Assembly (NCBI GenBank): GCA_029747015.1
Contig: JAKOGI010000024.1
Span: forward strand, 1,106,001-1,170,000
Direction of reading: 5' to 3'
Source: Carnegiea gigantea
Taxonomy: Eukaryota; Streptophyta; Magnoliopsida; Caryophyllales; Cactaceae
Length of the DNA stretch: 64,000 bases
A program made the position numbers and the translations under genes. Below the pieces are notes generated by a model. That model saw nothing but the letters and a program-made list of their open reading frames with translations. It made no database searches and was not told the origin of the DNA. Position 1 is the first letter of the stretch; the number at the start of each line of letters is the position of its first letter. Shown piece after piece: positions 44,141 to 55,340 of the stretch.

Positions 44141-44660
44141 AACAATCATTCTTAAATAATGCATTGGTCACCTCAATTATTATTAAAATTTACAATAAAA
44201 ATATTCATCGATAACATAATTTATACAAAGTGATTTCATATGAGGCTTATTATTTACTAAGTGAAAAACAATACGTCATAATAAAAAAATCAAGGTAGAT
44301 GACCAATTAAAGCTGCGAGTTTAACAGCATCGGCCCCATTCCGATAAGAGCAATTATATAATTTAGGTGTCAATTTTCAAATAATTTCCACCTCACGTGT
44401 TCCGCGGTTTGGGCCAACAATAATGAGGGGTCCTATTTATTCATTTTTTTTAAATGGATCGGCGTTAATCTTTTTATTCAGTAGTAAGCCTACACTATTC
44501 TTATTTCTCATCTCAAGGCTTAAGCAACGCATTTTAAATATACAGGAATCAAAATTTCCTTTTTCTTTAGAGCATAAATGCCCTTTTTACGTATGTCCCT
44601 TTGGGCCCAAATCAGAGGAAATTGCACCCGACTGATGGAAAAAAAGACAGGTATTTATGC

Positions 44661-46263
44661 TTTTGTCGCTATCTGCATGCGTGGATTTATATCTTACATG
44701 CATCATTATTTGTAACCGCAGATTAAGTTTTTTTTTTTTTTTTTAAAAATGCAAATTCTAAACTTGCAATAATATATTAGTCTGTTCCATGCGTTTCAGT
44801 AACCTACATTGTCCGCTTTGTTGGGGAGGCAACATATATGATAATTATTAGATTCTTTATTAGACTTGTTAATTTGAATGGATGAGTTAAATCTATTTTA
44901 GGTCTAAATTTATAAATGACAAATCATAATCTTAAAATATCGGATTTGTGTAAGACCCAACAAGTTAGAAGCGTTTTTTGTTAATCTTTTCTCCTACAAC
45001 TATTATAAGAATTAATATAATATTTTTAATAAATAAAAAAGCATCCAACTTCAAACTTCAAACTTTAATTTTTCAGCTCCTTTTTTGATGTTATTATACT
45101 ATACCTAAGACTTTTTTTAATTTTTTTATCAACAAGAGAATAAAGAAAAATAGAAAAGAAAAGATCAAAGAAAATTGCATACACAATTAGTTAAAATTCC
45201 TATACAATATACTTGATAATGCTCGTATTATTCGTCTGGAAAAGATGAACAACCACATGCACGTTTTTTTAAATTTATTTTTGCTACCGTACCAAAGTTG
45301 TCATAGGAAAAAGGCCAAATATTTTCAGCGATAGTACTACACAGAAGATGTTATAATAATATATTAGAGTAATGATTTAGGAAGAACGATATGAAAAATT
45401 TAAAAGATGATGAAAATATAGGAATTTTGCACTTTTTAAGTAAGATTTTAACTATTACATATGCTCATTAATGGGTAAAAGATTAGCACATATATTAGGT
45501 AAATAGAATTTTAGTATAAAAATATATATATTAACAAATTAGTCTAACATAAGCGGATCAATCCTAGGGGTTTAGGATTCAAAACTTTGTCCAAAACTAT
45601 AATTTTTTTAGTAGGTTTGGAATGAATTATCAAATTGAGTAAATTTTTGTGACGTCTATTCCGTATTAAATAGAAGGTTGGTTATGATGTTGAAGGACCA
45701 CAAACAAAGTCATGTTCAATCGAATTTCTTTTCCTGTTATCAACTTGCGATTAGTTCATAATGGAGTAATAGTGAAATTAGCAATGCAGATGATGTTTTC
45801 TCTGTCGCCTCCCATTGATTGTAACGCTGGGATTCTGTTAGGACTGAGAACATAGCACGTGTGTGACACCTGCATTATTGGCTATTGCCTTGACAGGAAC
45901 GAAACGCGGCCTCAGATTTTATTTATTTATTCATTTATTTTGCCGCGGGCCCTAAGATATTGACCCCAACATTTTTTTAAAATTTTTATTTTCAAAAATT
46001 GTACTCCTTTGACGCATTCAAGATTCAAGCGCAAGAAATCATGGTATTCACTTCAGAAGAGACAGAGAGAGACATCATGCAGCAGAGCCAAAGTCTAAAG
46101 TTGAGAACAGCCAGAATTTCATAATTATCTTATCCTGATGATGATGACGATGATGAAATAACTTGCAGTGAAAATGGAGCCATTGCCATAACCATGCACT
46201 AACCATATGGAATACGTATCTCAACCAGTGACTGCCAAATTGCAGCTCGAGAAATCAGATTAA
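44661..46263. other. Intergenic AT-rich DNA
   Basis: I see no gene or recognisable element. A T-run lies at 44729-44744. Confidence 0.5.
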
Positions 46264-46592
46264 GGCCCTAAAGTAAATTCCAATTTATTAACATCAATTA
46301 ATGTCAATTCGCTTCAACTCACTTTAATAATTTTAATAAAAAATACCTATTTTAATTCACTTTAATCAACTTCAACCTACTTTAACGAACTTCAATTTAT
46401 TTTTTACTATTTTAACCAACTTCTATTCATCATATAAAAAATTCAACAAACTTTAACAAATTTCAATCCACTTCAATCTACTTCAACCCACTTCAAAAAA
46501 AATATAAACTTTGATCATCTTTAATTCATTTATACCAATCTTAATAAACTTTAATTATTTATTATTCATTTTCCAACACAAAAAATAGACCC
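46264..46592. mobile_element. Possible Tourist-like MITE made of ACTTCAA-type repeats
   Basis: TAA lies at 46261-46263 and 46593-46595. The ends GGCCCTAAAG and (inward) GGGTCTATTT are loosely inverted. The interior is a degenerate series of (A/T)CTTCAA(C/T)(C/T)(T/C)A units. A similar tract recurs at about 47080-47310. Only moderately supported. Confidence 0.4.
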
Positions 46593-47079
46593 TAAGCCAC
46601 CACAACCATTGATTACCTTTTTTTTTTTCCCTCAACCTTTATTGCCCCTTGGATTTGGGGCAGCGATTATTATTTTTGACGTGTCCAGAGTAACAAAAAA
46701 TAGACCCTAAGCCGTATGATTGGGACGCGCTTCCCCGCTTAATTCGGACGCCGAACGAAAAGAAAAAGAGGGGACAAATTTGTGCGCTTCAACGTGTTGC
46801 ATTTCAAACTCAAGAGACAAAAGCCATCAAACGTCAAGTTCCTTTTGACTTCTGGTTCTTGGTTTATGGATGACCTTTAAGATTGGAGTTAGCTTATGGC
46901 ACCTACTAAATTGTGGCCACGAATTTCGACGGAACTTTCTTAACTTCTCCATTTGATATTTTGTTAATTAAGGCTAATTTTCATCTTTTTAAAAAAAATA
47001 TTTAGGCCATCTTTAGAATGAAGGCTTTCTGGGCTCATATATATATTTTAGGCCTATTCATTTCATTGGTATTTTATAA

Positions 47080-47310
47080 TTTATTAATTTTAATCTACTT
47101 CAATCTACTTTAATCCACTTCAACCTACTTCAATCCATATCTACCTACCTCATTCAAAATTTTATTCAAACTATTTTAACCAATTTTAAAAAATATACCA
47201 ACTTCAATTCAATTCGACTAACTTCAACCAACTTCAACCTATTTCAACCTACTTCAACAAAAATTACCAATTTCAATCCACTTCAATCTACATTAACCTA
47301 CTTCATCCTT
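47080..47310. repeat. Degenerate ACTTCAACC / ACTTCAATC repeat tract
   Basis: A low-complexity series of 9-11-bp units such as CTACTTCAATCCA and AACTTCAACCTA. Related to the interior of 46264-46592. Confidence 0.75.
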
Positions 47311-47416
47311 TTATCAATTTAATTTACTAACGAAAAGAATATGCTCTTATTAGATATAATTGATGCTCCCTCCACCTCATAATGTTTATCTTGCTTTCTT
47401 TTTATGTCTGTCTCAT

Positions 47417-50400
47417 ACTTGGTGTAGAGGAATCAAGCCAGAACATCGAAAATATGCACGATTAGATACGGGGCTCTGCAACCTTCAATGGAGATTACGG
47501 TTTGAAGAGGCTAGCGTCCGACACTTGCTACAGAATCAGTCAGACCATTGCCCCATACTGATACTTCCAAGAGGATTTGCAACTATACATAGTGCTCGTC
47601 GGCCTTTCCGATTCCAAGCTGCATGGCTATCACACGCCCAATTTGAAGAATGCGTCACAGATAACTGGCAGCCGGATCTCACTCTTGGCCCTCTTCTCCA
47701 ACACCTAGCCAAATCCTTTGATGACTGGAATAAACGGGTATTTGGCAACTTGTTCCATCGAAAGAAAGTCCTCTGGGCTAGGATAGAGGGTATCCAACGT
47801 GCTCTAGCAAGAGGTCCAAATCGCTTTCTGACAAAACTGGAAACTACTCTGAGACGGGAGTTGGATGTAACCCACGAGCAAATTGAGACAATGTGGTTTC
47901 AAAAATCACGAATGGAAGCGATACGCGATGGGGACCGCAACACCCGCTACTATCATGCCAGCACCATCATTAGACGGCGTACAAATCGAATTGAAACACT
48001 GCAGGACCCCGTGGGTAATTGGCTCACGGATGAAGAGAGCATCAAAGCCATGGTGCGAAACTTTTTCAAAACTCTCTACTCGGATGAGGGCACACCATAC
48101 ACTCCGTATTCACTGCCTCACAACCGATTTCCCTCCCTCAGTTGCAATGAAATGGATGATCTCTCCCGACCCTTCACTGGAAGTGAAACAGAAAAGGCCA
48201 TATTTGAAATGGGTCCATTTAAAGCTCTTGGCCCAGATGGATTTCAAGCCCTTTTTTACCAGAAATATTGGGATCTCATTGGCCCCAAACTAATTCAAAC
48301 GGCACTAGATGTCATGCATGGAAAAGGCATTCCGGCTGGATTAAATGATACCTTCGTCGTCTTAATTCCCAAAGTGTAGAATCCCCAGTCTGTTTCACAA
48401 TTAAGACCCATTGGGCTCTGTAACGTAGCTTATAAAGCAATCTCTAAAGCTATCGTAAACCGATTGAAACCCCTTCTCAACAAAGTGGTATCCCAAATGC
48501 AAGCAAGTTTTGTACCCGGTCGACAAATTTCAGACAATATTATTACTGTTCAAGAGATGGTACATACCATGAAACGGAAAGGTGGAAAAACGGGCTACAT
48601 GGCGATCAAGGTAGACCTCGAAAAAGCCTATGACCGATTGAGATGGGCCTTCATCAAAGAGACGCTTCAGGAACTACGACTTCCCCAAATGTTAAACTAT
48701 AATGCTATGTATCAACTCTACGACGTTCAACATTCTCTGGAATGGAGAGAAGACTGTAGACTTTTTACCTACTCGTGGACTTCGACAAGGCGATCCTCTA
48801 TCCCCATATATTTTTGTCTTGTGTATGGAGCGACTCAATCACTTGATAGAAGAGAAATTGACGAACGGGGAGTGGAAACCGGCCTTTGCTAGCAGGGGCG
48901 GACCTCCCTTGACAAATTTGTTCTTTGCGGATGACCTCGTCTTATTTGGGGAAGCTAGCCTCAAACAAGCCCGGGTAATCAAGTATTGTTTGAACAAATT
49001 TTGTGAAGCGTCAGGGGAACGAGTTAGCCTACAGAAATCAATGGTTCTATTCTCAAGAAATACGAGCCATGAAACTGCCGAAATTATAAGTGTTGAATTA
49101 GGAATTCCCATGACCGATGACTTGGGTCGATATCTAGGGATGCCAACCATCAATGGAAGAGTTACGCGGCAAACATTTCGGCATATCACTGAGAGAGTGG
49201 ATCGAAGGTTGGCTAGTTGGAGAGGAAGGTTGCTTTCAACGGCCGGACGTCACACACTGATCCAAGCCACTATCTCGTCAATACCTGCTCATGCCATGCA
49301 GACTGCAAAGCTCCCCCGAACTTTATGTGACGAAGTGGATAGAAAGGTTCGAAAATTTCTATGGGGTGGCGACGACACACATCGGAAAATACACCACGTT
49401 TCGTGGACTCAACTCATAAGGCCTAAAGCAATAGGGGGATTAGGGCTTCAAGCGATGAGGCAAGCAAACTCAGCTTTTCTTGTCAAACTCGGCTGGAGAG
49501 TACTATCAGAGAAAGATAAGCTTTGGTCCCAAGTGGTGAGAGCCAAATACTGTGATGGACGTTGTGACATCGACATATTCGTAGCCAAACCCAAAGCGTC
49601 CAATGCATGGAAAGGGATCATTGAGAATGCAAACTATATCAGAGATGGCATTAGAGCGGAGGTAGGTAATGGAAAACGTACCCTATTTTGGTACCATAAC
49701 TGGGCCATTGCAAAGCCTCTCTGCAGCGTTGCCATTGGCCCTATTCCTCCTCAACTGGAAGATGCCACAGTATCAGAACTTTGGGATGTTAACACAGGCT
49801 GGCAGTGGGACCTATTTGCACATGTCTTACCTGGTGACATCCTCAGTACCATAGCGTCTTATGAACTCCAACCGAGCAATGACAGTGAAGACCAATTGGT
49901 TTGGAACAGCTCGAGCCACGGTGATTTTACTTTAAAGTTTGCCTTAGCTCACATTCAAAACCGAGACCAAAGCGCCAGAGACCCCTTCTGGGCCACTATT
50001 TGGAAGGGCAACATCCCTCTAAGAATAAATTTCTTCCTGTGGCTTGCTGCGCATGAAAGACTCATGATAAACTCCCGCCGATGTGCTCGTGGATTGACCT
50101 CAAACCCGATTTGCACTATATGCGACTCCGCCGAAGAAACAACCCTGCACCTGCTTAGAGATTGTTCTCTTACAAGGACAGTCTGGAATGCCATGCTTCC
50201 AAGCCATGACCGCAGCAGTTTCTTTACAGGTTCCCTAAGAAGTTGGCTTGCCTATAACCTAGGACGATCGGGGACGGACAACAGAAACTGGTCTACCTAC
50301 TTTGCAACTACATTATGGTGGATTTGGAAATGGAGAAACAAATGCATGTTCGATGAACCCAACTTCATTCCACACAACCCACGTAGGGTTATCCAGGAGA

Positions 50401-50990
50401 AAACGGCGAGCACTCTCCAGGCCATGCAGTCACCAGCGGGCAACTCCCTGACTATTAGAACCGAACAATTCATAAGATGGGTACCCCCACCACCAGGGTG
50501 GTACAAGTTGAACGTTGACGGGGCGGCGAAAGGGAACCCGGGTATGGCTGGAGGTGGTGGGGTGCTGCGCGGACATCGAGGTGAATGGATCTCAGGTTTT
50601 GCGGCTCACTTCGGCTACTGTTCCTCGGTAAAAGCCGAACTCAAAGCGCTGTTACAAGGCCTTCGCTTAGCCAGGGATTATGGCGCGAGGAGAATTATGA
50701 TACACATGGACTCACTGGTGGTGTCCCGAAAGGTGCAAGACCCAGTTTCGACTCATCAACCTTACTACTACCTGTGGAAAGAATGCCAAGACTTACTTCT
50801 TAATCCAGAATGGCAGGTGACACTGGATCATTGCTATCGCGAAGCAAATATAGTGGCCGATCAATTGGCAAACTTGGGAGTGGAACAACTATTCCCCTTG
50901 GCTATCTTCGAACGTCCTCCTAATGCTATTTTGTCGCACTTAGCTCACGATTGTAACGGGGTTTCTTGGCCCCGTATGATCCGAAACTAG
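47417..50990 (+). pseudogene. L1 ORF2: endonuclease remnant, reverse transcriptase, RNase H
   Basis: The first frame holds the end of the endonuclease (ARLDTGLCNLQW, QNQSDHCPIL, about 47455-47560) and early RT blocks (FKALGPDGFQALFYQKYWDL; FVVLIPKV). A stop TAG lies at 48377-48379. The same frame continues with LRPIGLCNVAYKAISKAIV, QASFVPGRQISDN and IKVDLEKAYDRLRWAFI. A frameshift near 48715-48740 moves to a 762-codon open frame ending at 50990. It contains GLRQGDPLSPYIFVLCMERL, the catalytic FADDL (48924-48938), a zf-RVT segment (RINFFLWLAAHERL ... CTICDSAEETTLHLLRDC) and an RNase H (LNVDGAAKGNPGMAGGGG, about 50500-50560; MDSLVV; EANIVADQLANLG). Only one stop and one shift in over 1,100 codons suggests a fairly recent insertion. 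Confidence 0.93.
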
Positions 50991-51038
50991 CAATAATATT
51001 TTAGGGGCGTGGCCCCTCGTTTCACACCAAAAAAAAAA
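47417..51038 (+). mobile_element. L1-clade LINE, 5'-truncated
   Basis: Starts abruptly inside the endonuclease domain within the MITE. It carries endonuclease tail, RT, a Cys-rich zf-RVT region and an RNase H, then a short 3' UTR with an AGGGGC-GTG-GCCCCT hairpin (51003-51017) and a poly(A) tail at 51029-51038. 5' truncation with a poly(A) end is the usual product of target-primed reverse transcription. A clear target duplication was not found. Confidence 0.9.
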
Positions 51039-51171
51039 GTCCAGCTTTTCTATTATCGGTGCTAAAAATTTTCTCCCTTCTAACAATAATAGAAAACACA
51101 ATATTAAATGAAATTTTCTTAAAAACATAAAGTATTGTCTAAACATAACAAAAATTATGGGACGAAAGGAG

Positions 51172-52170
51172 TATAAAATTTAGCATATATAAGTTGCTCT
51201 TTGATTAGGCAAGTGCACTCACATTGCTTATTAAGTAGTGTGTTAGGTTGCATGTAGCACTCCTAATAGTCGAAAAGGCTAATAATGTAATTTTATATGT
51301 AACATTGCTTACTTTGGTGCTAGGCTCCAATATTAGTAAAACACGGTACAGGTTTTAATTTGAAAAGATGTAGGACGTGTATTATTTGACAATTTTAATA
51401 AAAATTAGGGTAACATTCATTTTTAAAAAAGTTGACTTCTATAAAATGTAAAGTTATATGTATGTCTTTATACGGTTGCTTTTGAAAATATTTGGGCCAT
51501 AAATACGACCATTATTTAGTGGACTTTTTTTTTTTTTACACATTGATTACAATTAAATAATTAGACACATGATTTTTACTTTACAATTATAATTACTTCA
51601 AATCATTTACGTTCAAATCAAACACAAATATTCATTGAACGTAGCAAATTGTCACAATATTATGAAATTAACATGGAGAAAAAGGCCAGAAAATAAATAA
51701 CTTTTTCTATATGTTCTAATATAATAAGTATTGTAACATCATGTAACAAATCTAAATGTCAAACAAAAGGTCTTAATATAATAGGAACCATCATGTTAAC
51801 CTTCTTATTTGGTACTGACAAATAAAACGTCTTGGTTATAACCCTTAATTCTCTATTAAACGTTCGCCATTTTTTTACCTTTTAATACATTTGTTCGCAT
51901 ATATCACATTTAATTCGGTTATGTCAATAACTTACCCGCTTTAAACAACCACGCCTTTTAAAACAGATTAACCCTTTTAAAATACTCAATATGTTAATAC
52001 GTGTTTAAAACGCATATTAGACGCCAAATTGCTAATAGAGCTAGACTCCCAAATTGTGTTAGCAAGATTCTCCCCAAACCTTCACATGAACCTTTTGTTT
52101 TTTTAAATAAAGTTAAAGTAACCCTACTTCTCCTGCTCCCTAACCCTTAGTTTTTCCAAGGCTTCAACTA
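51172..52170. other. Intergenic AT-rich DNA
   Basis: No gene or element recognised. Confidence 0.5.
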
Positions 52171-52618
52171 ATGATCTTAACCTCCGATCACCTTTTTCAT
52201 TTCTAGCCACTTCACAGCCCGAAAAAACTTAAGAGGTCCCAAGTCCTTAATTCGAAAATGACTATTAAGACATGCTTTAAATTGAGCACAAAGTTCACCA
52301 TCATTCCCAGGAAGTACTAAATCATCAACGTAAACAAGCAAGGCCATGAATTCGTCACTCTTTTTGTAAGTTAACAAGTAACAGTCTGGCTAGGACCTAA
52401 CAAACCCATACTCGAGAATTAGTGGATAATTTTGCTAACCACTGCTGTAGGGCTTGTTTTAAACCATATAAAGACTTCTGCAGTCTACATACCTTGTTAG
52501 AACCTATGGTCTTGAAGTCAGGAGCTAAGGTCATGTAAACCTCTTTTTCTAAGTTCCCATGTAGACAAGCATTGTTGAAGTCCATTTGGTGAAGTTCCTA
52601 TCTTGTTGCTGCTGCAAA

Positions 52619-53581
52619 TAGGCGTGCTCAAAATCGGTTAACTGCTTTTTCGATTCGGAAAAAATGCAAATCATGAACCACAACAAAATTATCGGTTAAC
52701 CGAAAATTGGTTAACCAAAAAATCCGGTTCGACAAAAGCCAAACCGTAAACAGAACAGAAATATCCGGTTAACAGGAATTCGGAAATGCGATTCGATTAA
52801 CCGAAATTTCGGTTCAGTTTATGATTAACCAAATCCCATACACCTAACCCAAGAAAAAAAGCTCGACCAACTAAATTCTCATACGAAAATTAGCAGAAAC
52901 AAAAATTCTAATACAAAAATCAGCAAGTAAATCGACAATATTACAATATGACTCCTCGACCACTGGGCACCGAGCAAGTAAATCAGCAACTTAGAGTGTT
53001 AGACAGTTACTCACCGTTAGAGTCTGGCCGCGGGAAAGCACAATAGAACTGAAGATGACCAGAGAGATTATCGATCTGAGCGTAATACTTGAACCGCCGG
53101 GGCTTGCACTTGCAGGCAGGGAGCGAATAGTCGACGGTAGAAATGGAAGGATTCAGGCAGAAATCGGCCTCCGACGACCAGAGAACGGCGGTCTTCGACA
53201 GAGATGATGCCACCGTGAGCAAGAGCAGAGTGAGAGAGAGATTAGGGAGTAGGAAAGAAGTGGGAACAACTAAGTGTTGAGGGGTGAGGGCTGAATGTTG
53301 AAAGTGAGAATTTGGGATACTGGGTTAGGGCTGAAACGAGAGGCTTAAATACCGGTGTTTTTCCTTTAAAAAAAATAAAATCGGTTCGGTTCAGTTAACC
53401 ACGGTTAACCGAACTTTTTCCCCCTGAACCAAAACTGAAGCATGAACCGAAAAAAATCGGTTTAGTTAACCGAACTGAACCGAATATTTAAGAAAATTTG
53501 TTCCGGTTAACCAGTTTTTCGATTCGATTTTTCGGTTTTTCACTTTGATTTTTCGATTTCAGTTTATTTTGCTCAATCCTA
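52619..53581. mobile_element. hAT-type non-autonomous element carrying a captured gene fragment
   Basis: Ends TAGGCGTGCTCAAAAT and (inward) TAGGATTGAGCAAAAT. The flanking 8-mers are GCTGCAAA (52611-52618) and ACGGCAAA (53582-53589), a 6/8 match inside the copia RT reading frame. Subterminal CGGTTAAC / GTTAACCG motifs abound, as in 11394-11939. The centre (about 52985-53350) is clearly more GC-rich and carries an exon-like frame with a splice donor. No transposase. Confidence 0.75.
53015..53222 (-). pseudogene. Captured host-gene first-exon fragment
   Basis: A 69-codon minus-strand frame from ATG 53222 ends exactly at a strong splice donor (G|GTGAGTAA, 53008-53015), after which the frame hits a stop in intron-like sequence. 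The N-terminus (MLTVASSLSKTAVLW) is mildly hydrophobic. Downstream are CKCKPRRFKYYAQIDNLSG and LQFYCAFPRPDSN. I cannot name the parent gene. Codon and base composition are unlike the AT-rich element around it. Possible 5' UTR/promoter DNA of the parent lies at 53223-53350. Confidence 0.55.
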
Positions 53582-53734
53582 ACGGCAAATGAAAGAAAAC
53601 ATCTTGCACTAGCCATTTTTACGGCTAGGCCAAAAGTTTATCATAATTGAAACCTTCTACTTGCTTTTCTCCTTGTATAACTAAGCAGGATTTATGCATC
53701 TCAATGTTGTCATATAATTTTAGAAAAAAATAAA

Positions 53735-55340
53735 AAATTTCTCTGAGAAGATTGAAGACAACAAGCAATTAGAAAGGCTTCTTAGATGTCTTAGATATAC
53801 TTCAGATTTTATTAAAGATTTAGCTTAATTAAGAAAATCATTGCAGCATAAACTCAAGAAAGAAGTAAACTGGACATGGATTCGTAGTGATTCAAAAATC
53901 ATTCAAAACTTCAAAAAGTGTGCAAAAATCTAGCTTCTTGTTCTTAACTTGGCTAATGAAGAAGATAATTTAGTTCTTGAGATAGATGCCAACAATCAGC
54001 ACTATAGTGCAGTACTCAAAATTAAAGAAGGGAAAAAACTCGATCTACAAATATTACTGTGAAAGTTTTAATAAAATAGAATACAACTATCTCACAATGA
54101 AAAAAGAAATCCTTGTAGTCATATGGGAAATTGAAAAGTTTTTAATCTTTTTATGCCCAAAACCTTTCGATCTTATTTGAACTGATTGCAAAGGAATGCT
54201 TAGATTTGTGAAAAAGAATTAATCAAATATGCAAGTGCAAGCGGAACTCCTGCGTTGGCAATTATAGCTTAATATATTTCCTTTCTCTATTAAACATATG
54301 CAGAGATCGGAGAATTTGACACATAGTTAACTCGTGAACTTGGGAATGATGATTATCAAAGCAGAGCTCCTTCCGAAAATGGAGAAAATCCAAAATAAAA
54401 TGTCATTACTGCTAGAATGGGTTTCTTCTTCTAGTAGAATCCTTATGGACATTTTGAAATTTCATATAAAAAGTAGACCATGCTTTGGTTTACTCCCTTC
54501 TGCCTATTTGATAGTACAAAAATTCAACTTTTTAGGATTACAAATGAATTACTTAAGGTGTTCTTATAATATTCAAGAAAAAATGCGTTCAAATTTTTAA
54601 GAAAAATGGTTCAACGACTTATACACAGCTTGCATTCACTATTATCAAAATTATTCCGATAATATTTGGAAATCATGGAGTACTATAATTTTCTTTTTTG
54701 ATAGATCTAGAGTTGATGGTGTTAGATTTTACAAAATTTATCAAATGTGGACTTTAATGGAATGAGGAAAGAGCTAATACATTGTGGGCACCTTCAGTTA
54801 TCATAATGATTTCAGCGAATATATGAAAGTAGAAGGAGGTACTTCAGAAGATGTCTTTGATTATCTATTTGATGTTGGAGTTGAAAAATTCCAATCAGAA
54901 AAGGAAAATAACTATTTCATGAATTATTTTAAAAACGGGATCTAGAACATCTTGAACTTGATGAAGATTTTGATAGTTATCTAGGTAATGATGGAGTGAA
55001 AAATATTATTGGAGAAGAAGACATATAGAATCTTAATATAGATGACTAATCTTGTTGGTATTAAGTGCTCTGAAAAGTTGTATCATTATGTGTTACCTTG
55101 TCAAGTCAGTAAAATAACGCAGGGTTCTATAGCTATGTGAAAGCATTTTTAACAGTATGTGTACTATAACTATTAGAGCATCCTATATATTTCACCTCTT
55201 CTATAAAAGGAGAAACTAAGTGATTGTAAAAAGAATACAGTCATTTGAGCGTACTTGAGCAAAAGAGAAGTCGGATATCTTCATTTCTCTATGAGCACGC
55301 ATCCTTAATGATCTTAGCAATTTAAGTCCATCTTGAAATC
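53735..55340 (+). pseudogene. Endogenous pararetrovirus (Caulimoviridae-like) RT/RNase H relic
   Basis: A decayed plus-strand polyprotein end. The RT connection region reads KIEDNKQLERLLRCLRYTSD (about 53745-53805) and VNWTWIRSDSKII. RNase H-like blocks are VLEIDANNQHYSAVLKI (about 53970), CKYYCESFNKIEYNY, LTMKKEILVVIWEIEKF and TDCKGMLRFVKKN, followed by LLRWQL and SIKHMQRSENL (about 54250-54320). This order and the RWQ-type block are typical of caulimovirid polymerases rather than gypsy elements. Downstream (54690-54960) is an open but unrecognised segment. A TATA-like CTATAAAAGG at 55201-55210 could be a relic of the viral promoter. At least six stops or shifts; capsid and movement regions are absent. 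The genus is not assigned. Confidence 0.72.

Larger units (their letters stand above)
38353..44660. repeat. Direct duplication, copy 2 (with copia insertion)
   Basis: The counterpart of 34764-37925: 38353-39118 and 44142-44655 carry the matching sequence, split by a copia element. It lacks the 1.9-kb insertion present in copy 1, which dates that insertion after the duplication. Confidence 0.8.
47366..51171. mobile_element. Stowaway-type (Tc1/mariner) MITE, split by a LINE
   Basis: Left end CTCCCTCCACCTCATAATG (47366). Right end read inward CTCCTTTCGTCCCATAAT (ending at 51171, followed by TA). These match the CTCCCTCCGTCCC termini of plant Stowaway-type elements. Without the LINE (47417-51038) the MITE would be about 180-190 bp. 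The left TA of the target is not preserved. Confidence 0.7.
52177..53700 (-). pseudogene. Copia reverse-transcriptase relic, split by a hAT-type element
   Basis: Read on the minus strand from about 53700: SCLVIQGEKQVEGFNYDKLL, then MASARCFLSFA (to 53582). The hAT element (52619-53581) interrupts, and the RT resumes [20 protein letters not shown] (about 52600-52540), [11 protein letters not shown] (52470), the catalytic-motif region LVYVDDLVLPGND (about 52340-52300) and FRIKDLGPLKFF (to about 52200). Several frameshifts and stops. No LTRs are associated. The A-x-x-W-E-L-H-Q-M-D block is rebuilt across the insertion, which fixes its borders. Confidence 0.85.

Noticed and set aside
49955..50506. 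Minus-strand frames within the LINE
   Set aside because: Shadows of the LINE ORF2 zf-RVT and RNase H coding region.
55053..55070. TGGTATTAAGTGCTC resembling a tRNA-iMet primer site behind the pararetrovirus relic
   Set aside because: Only the first six bases match well and no LTR or viral leader is adjacent; more likely chance.
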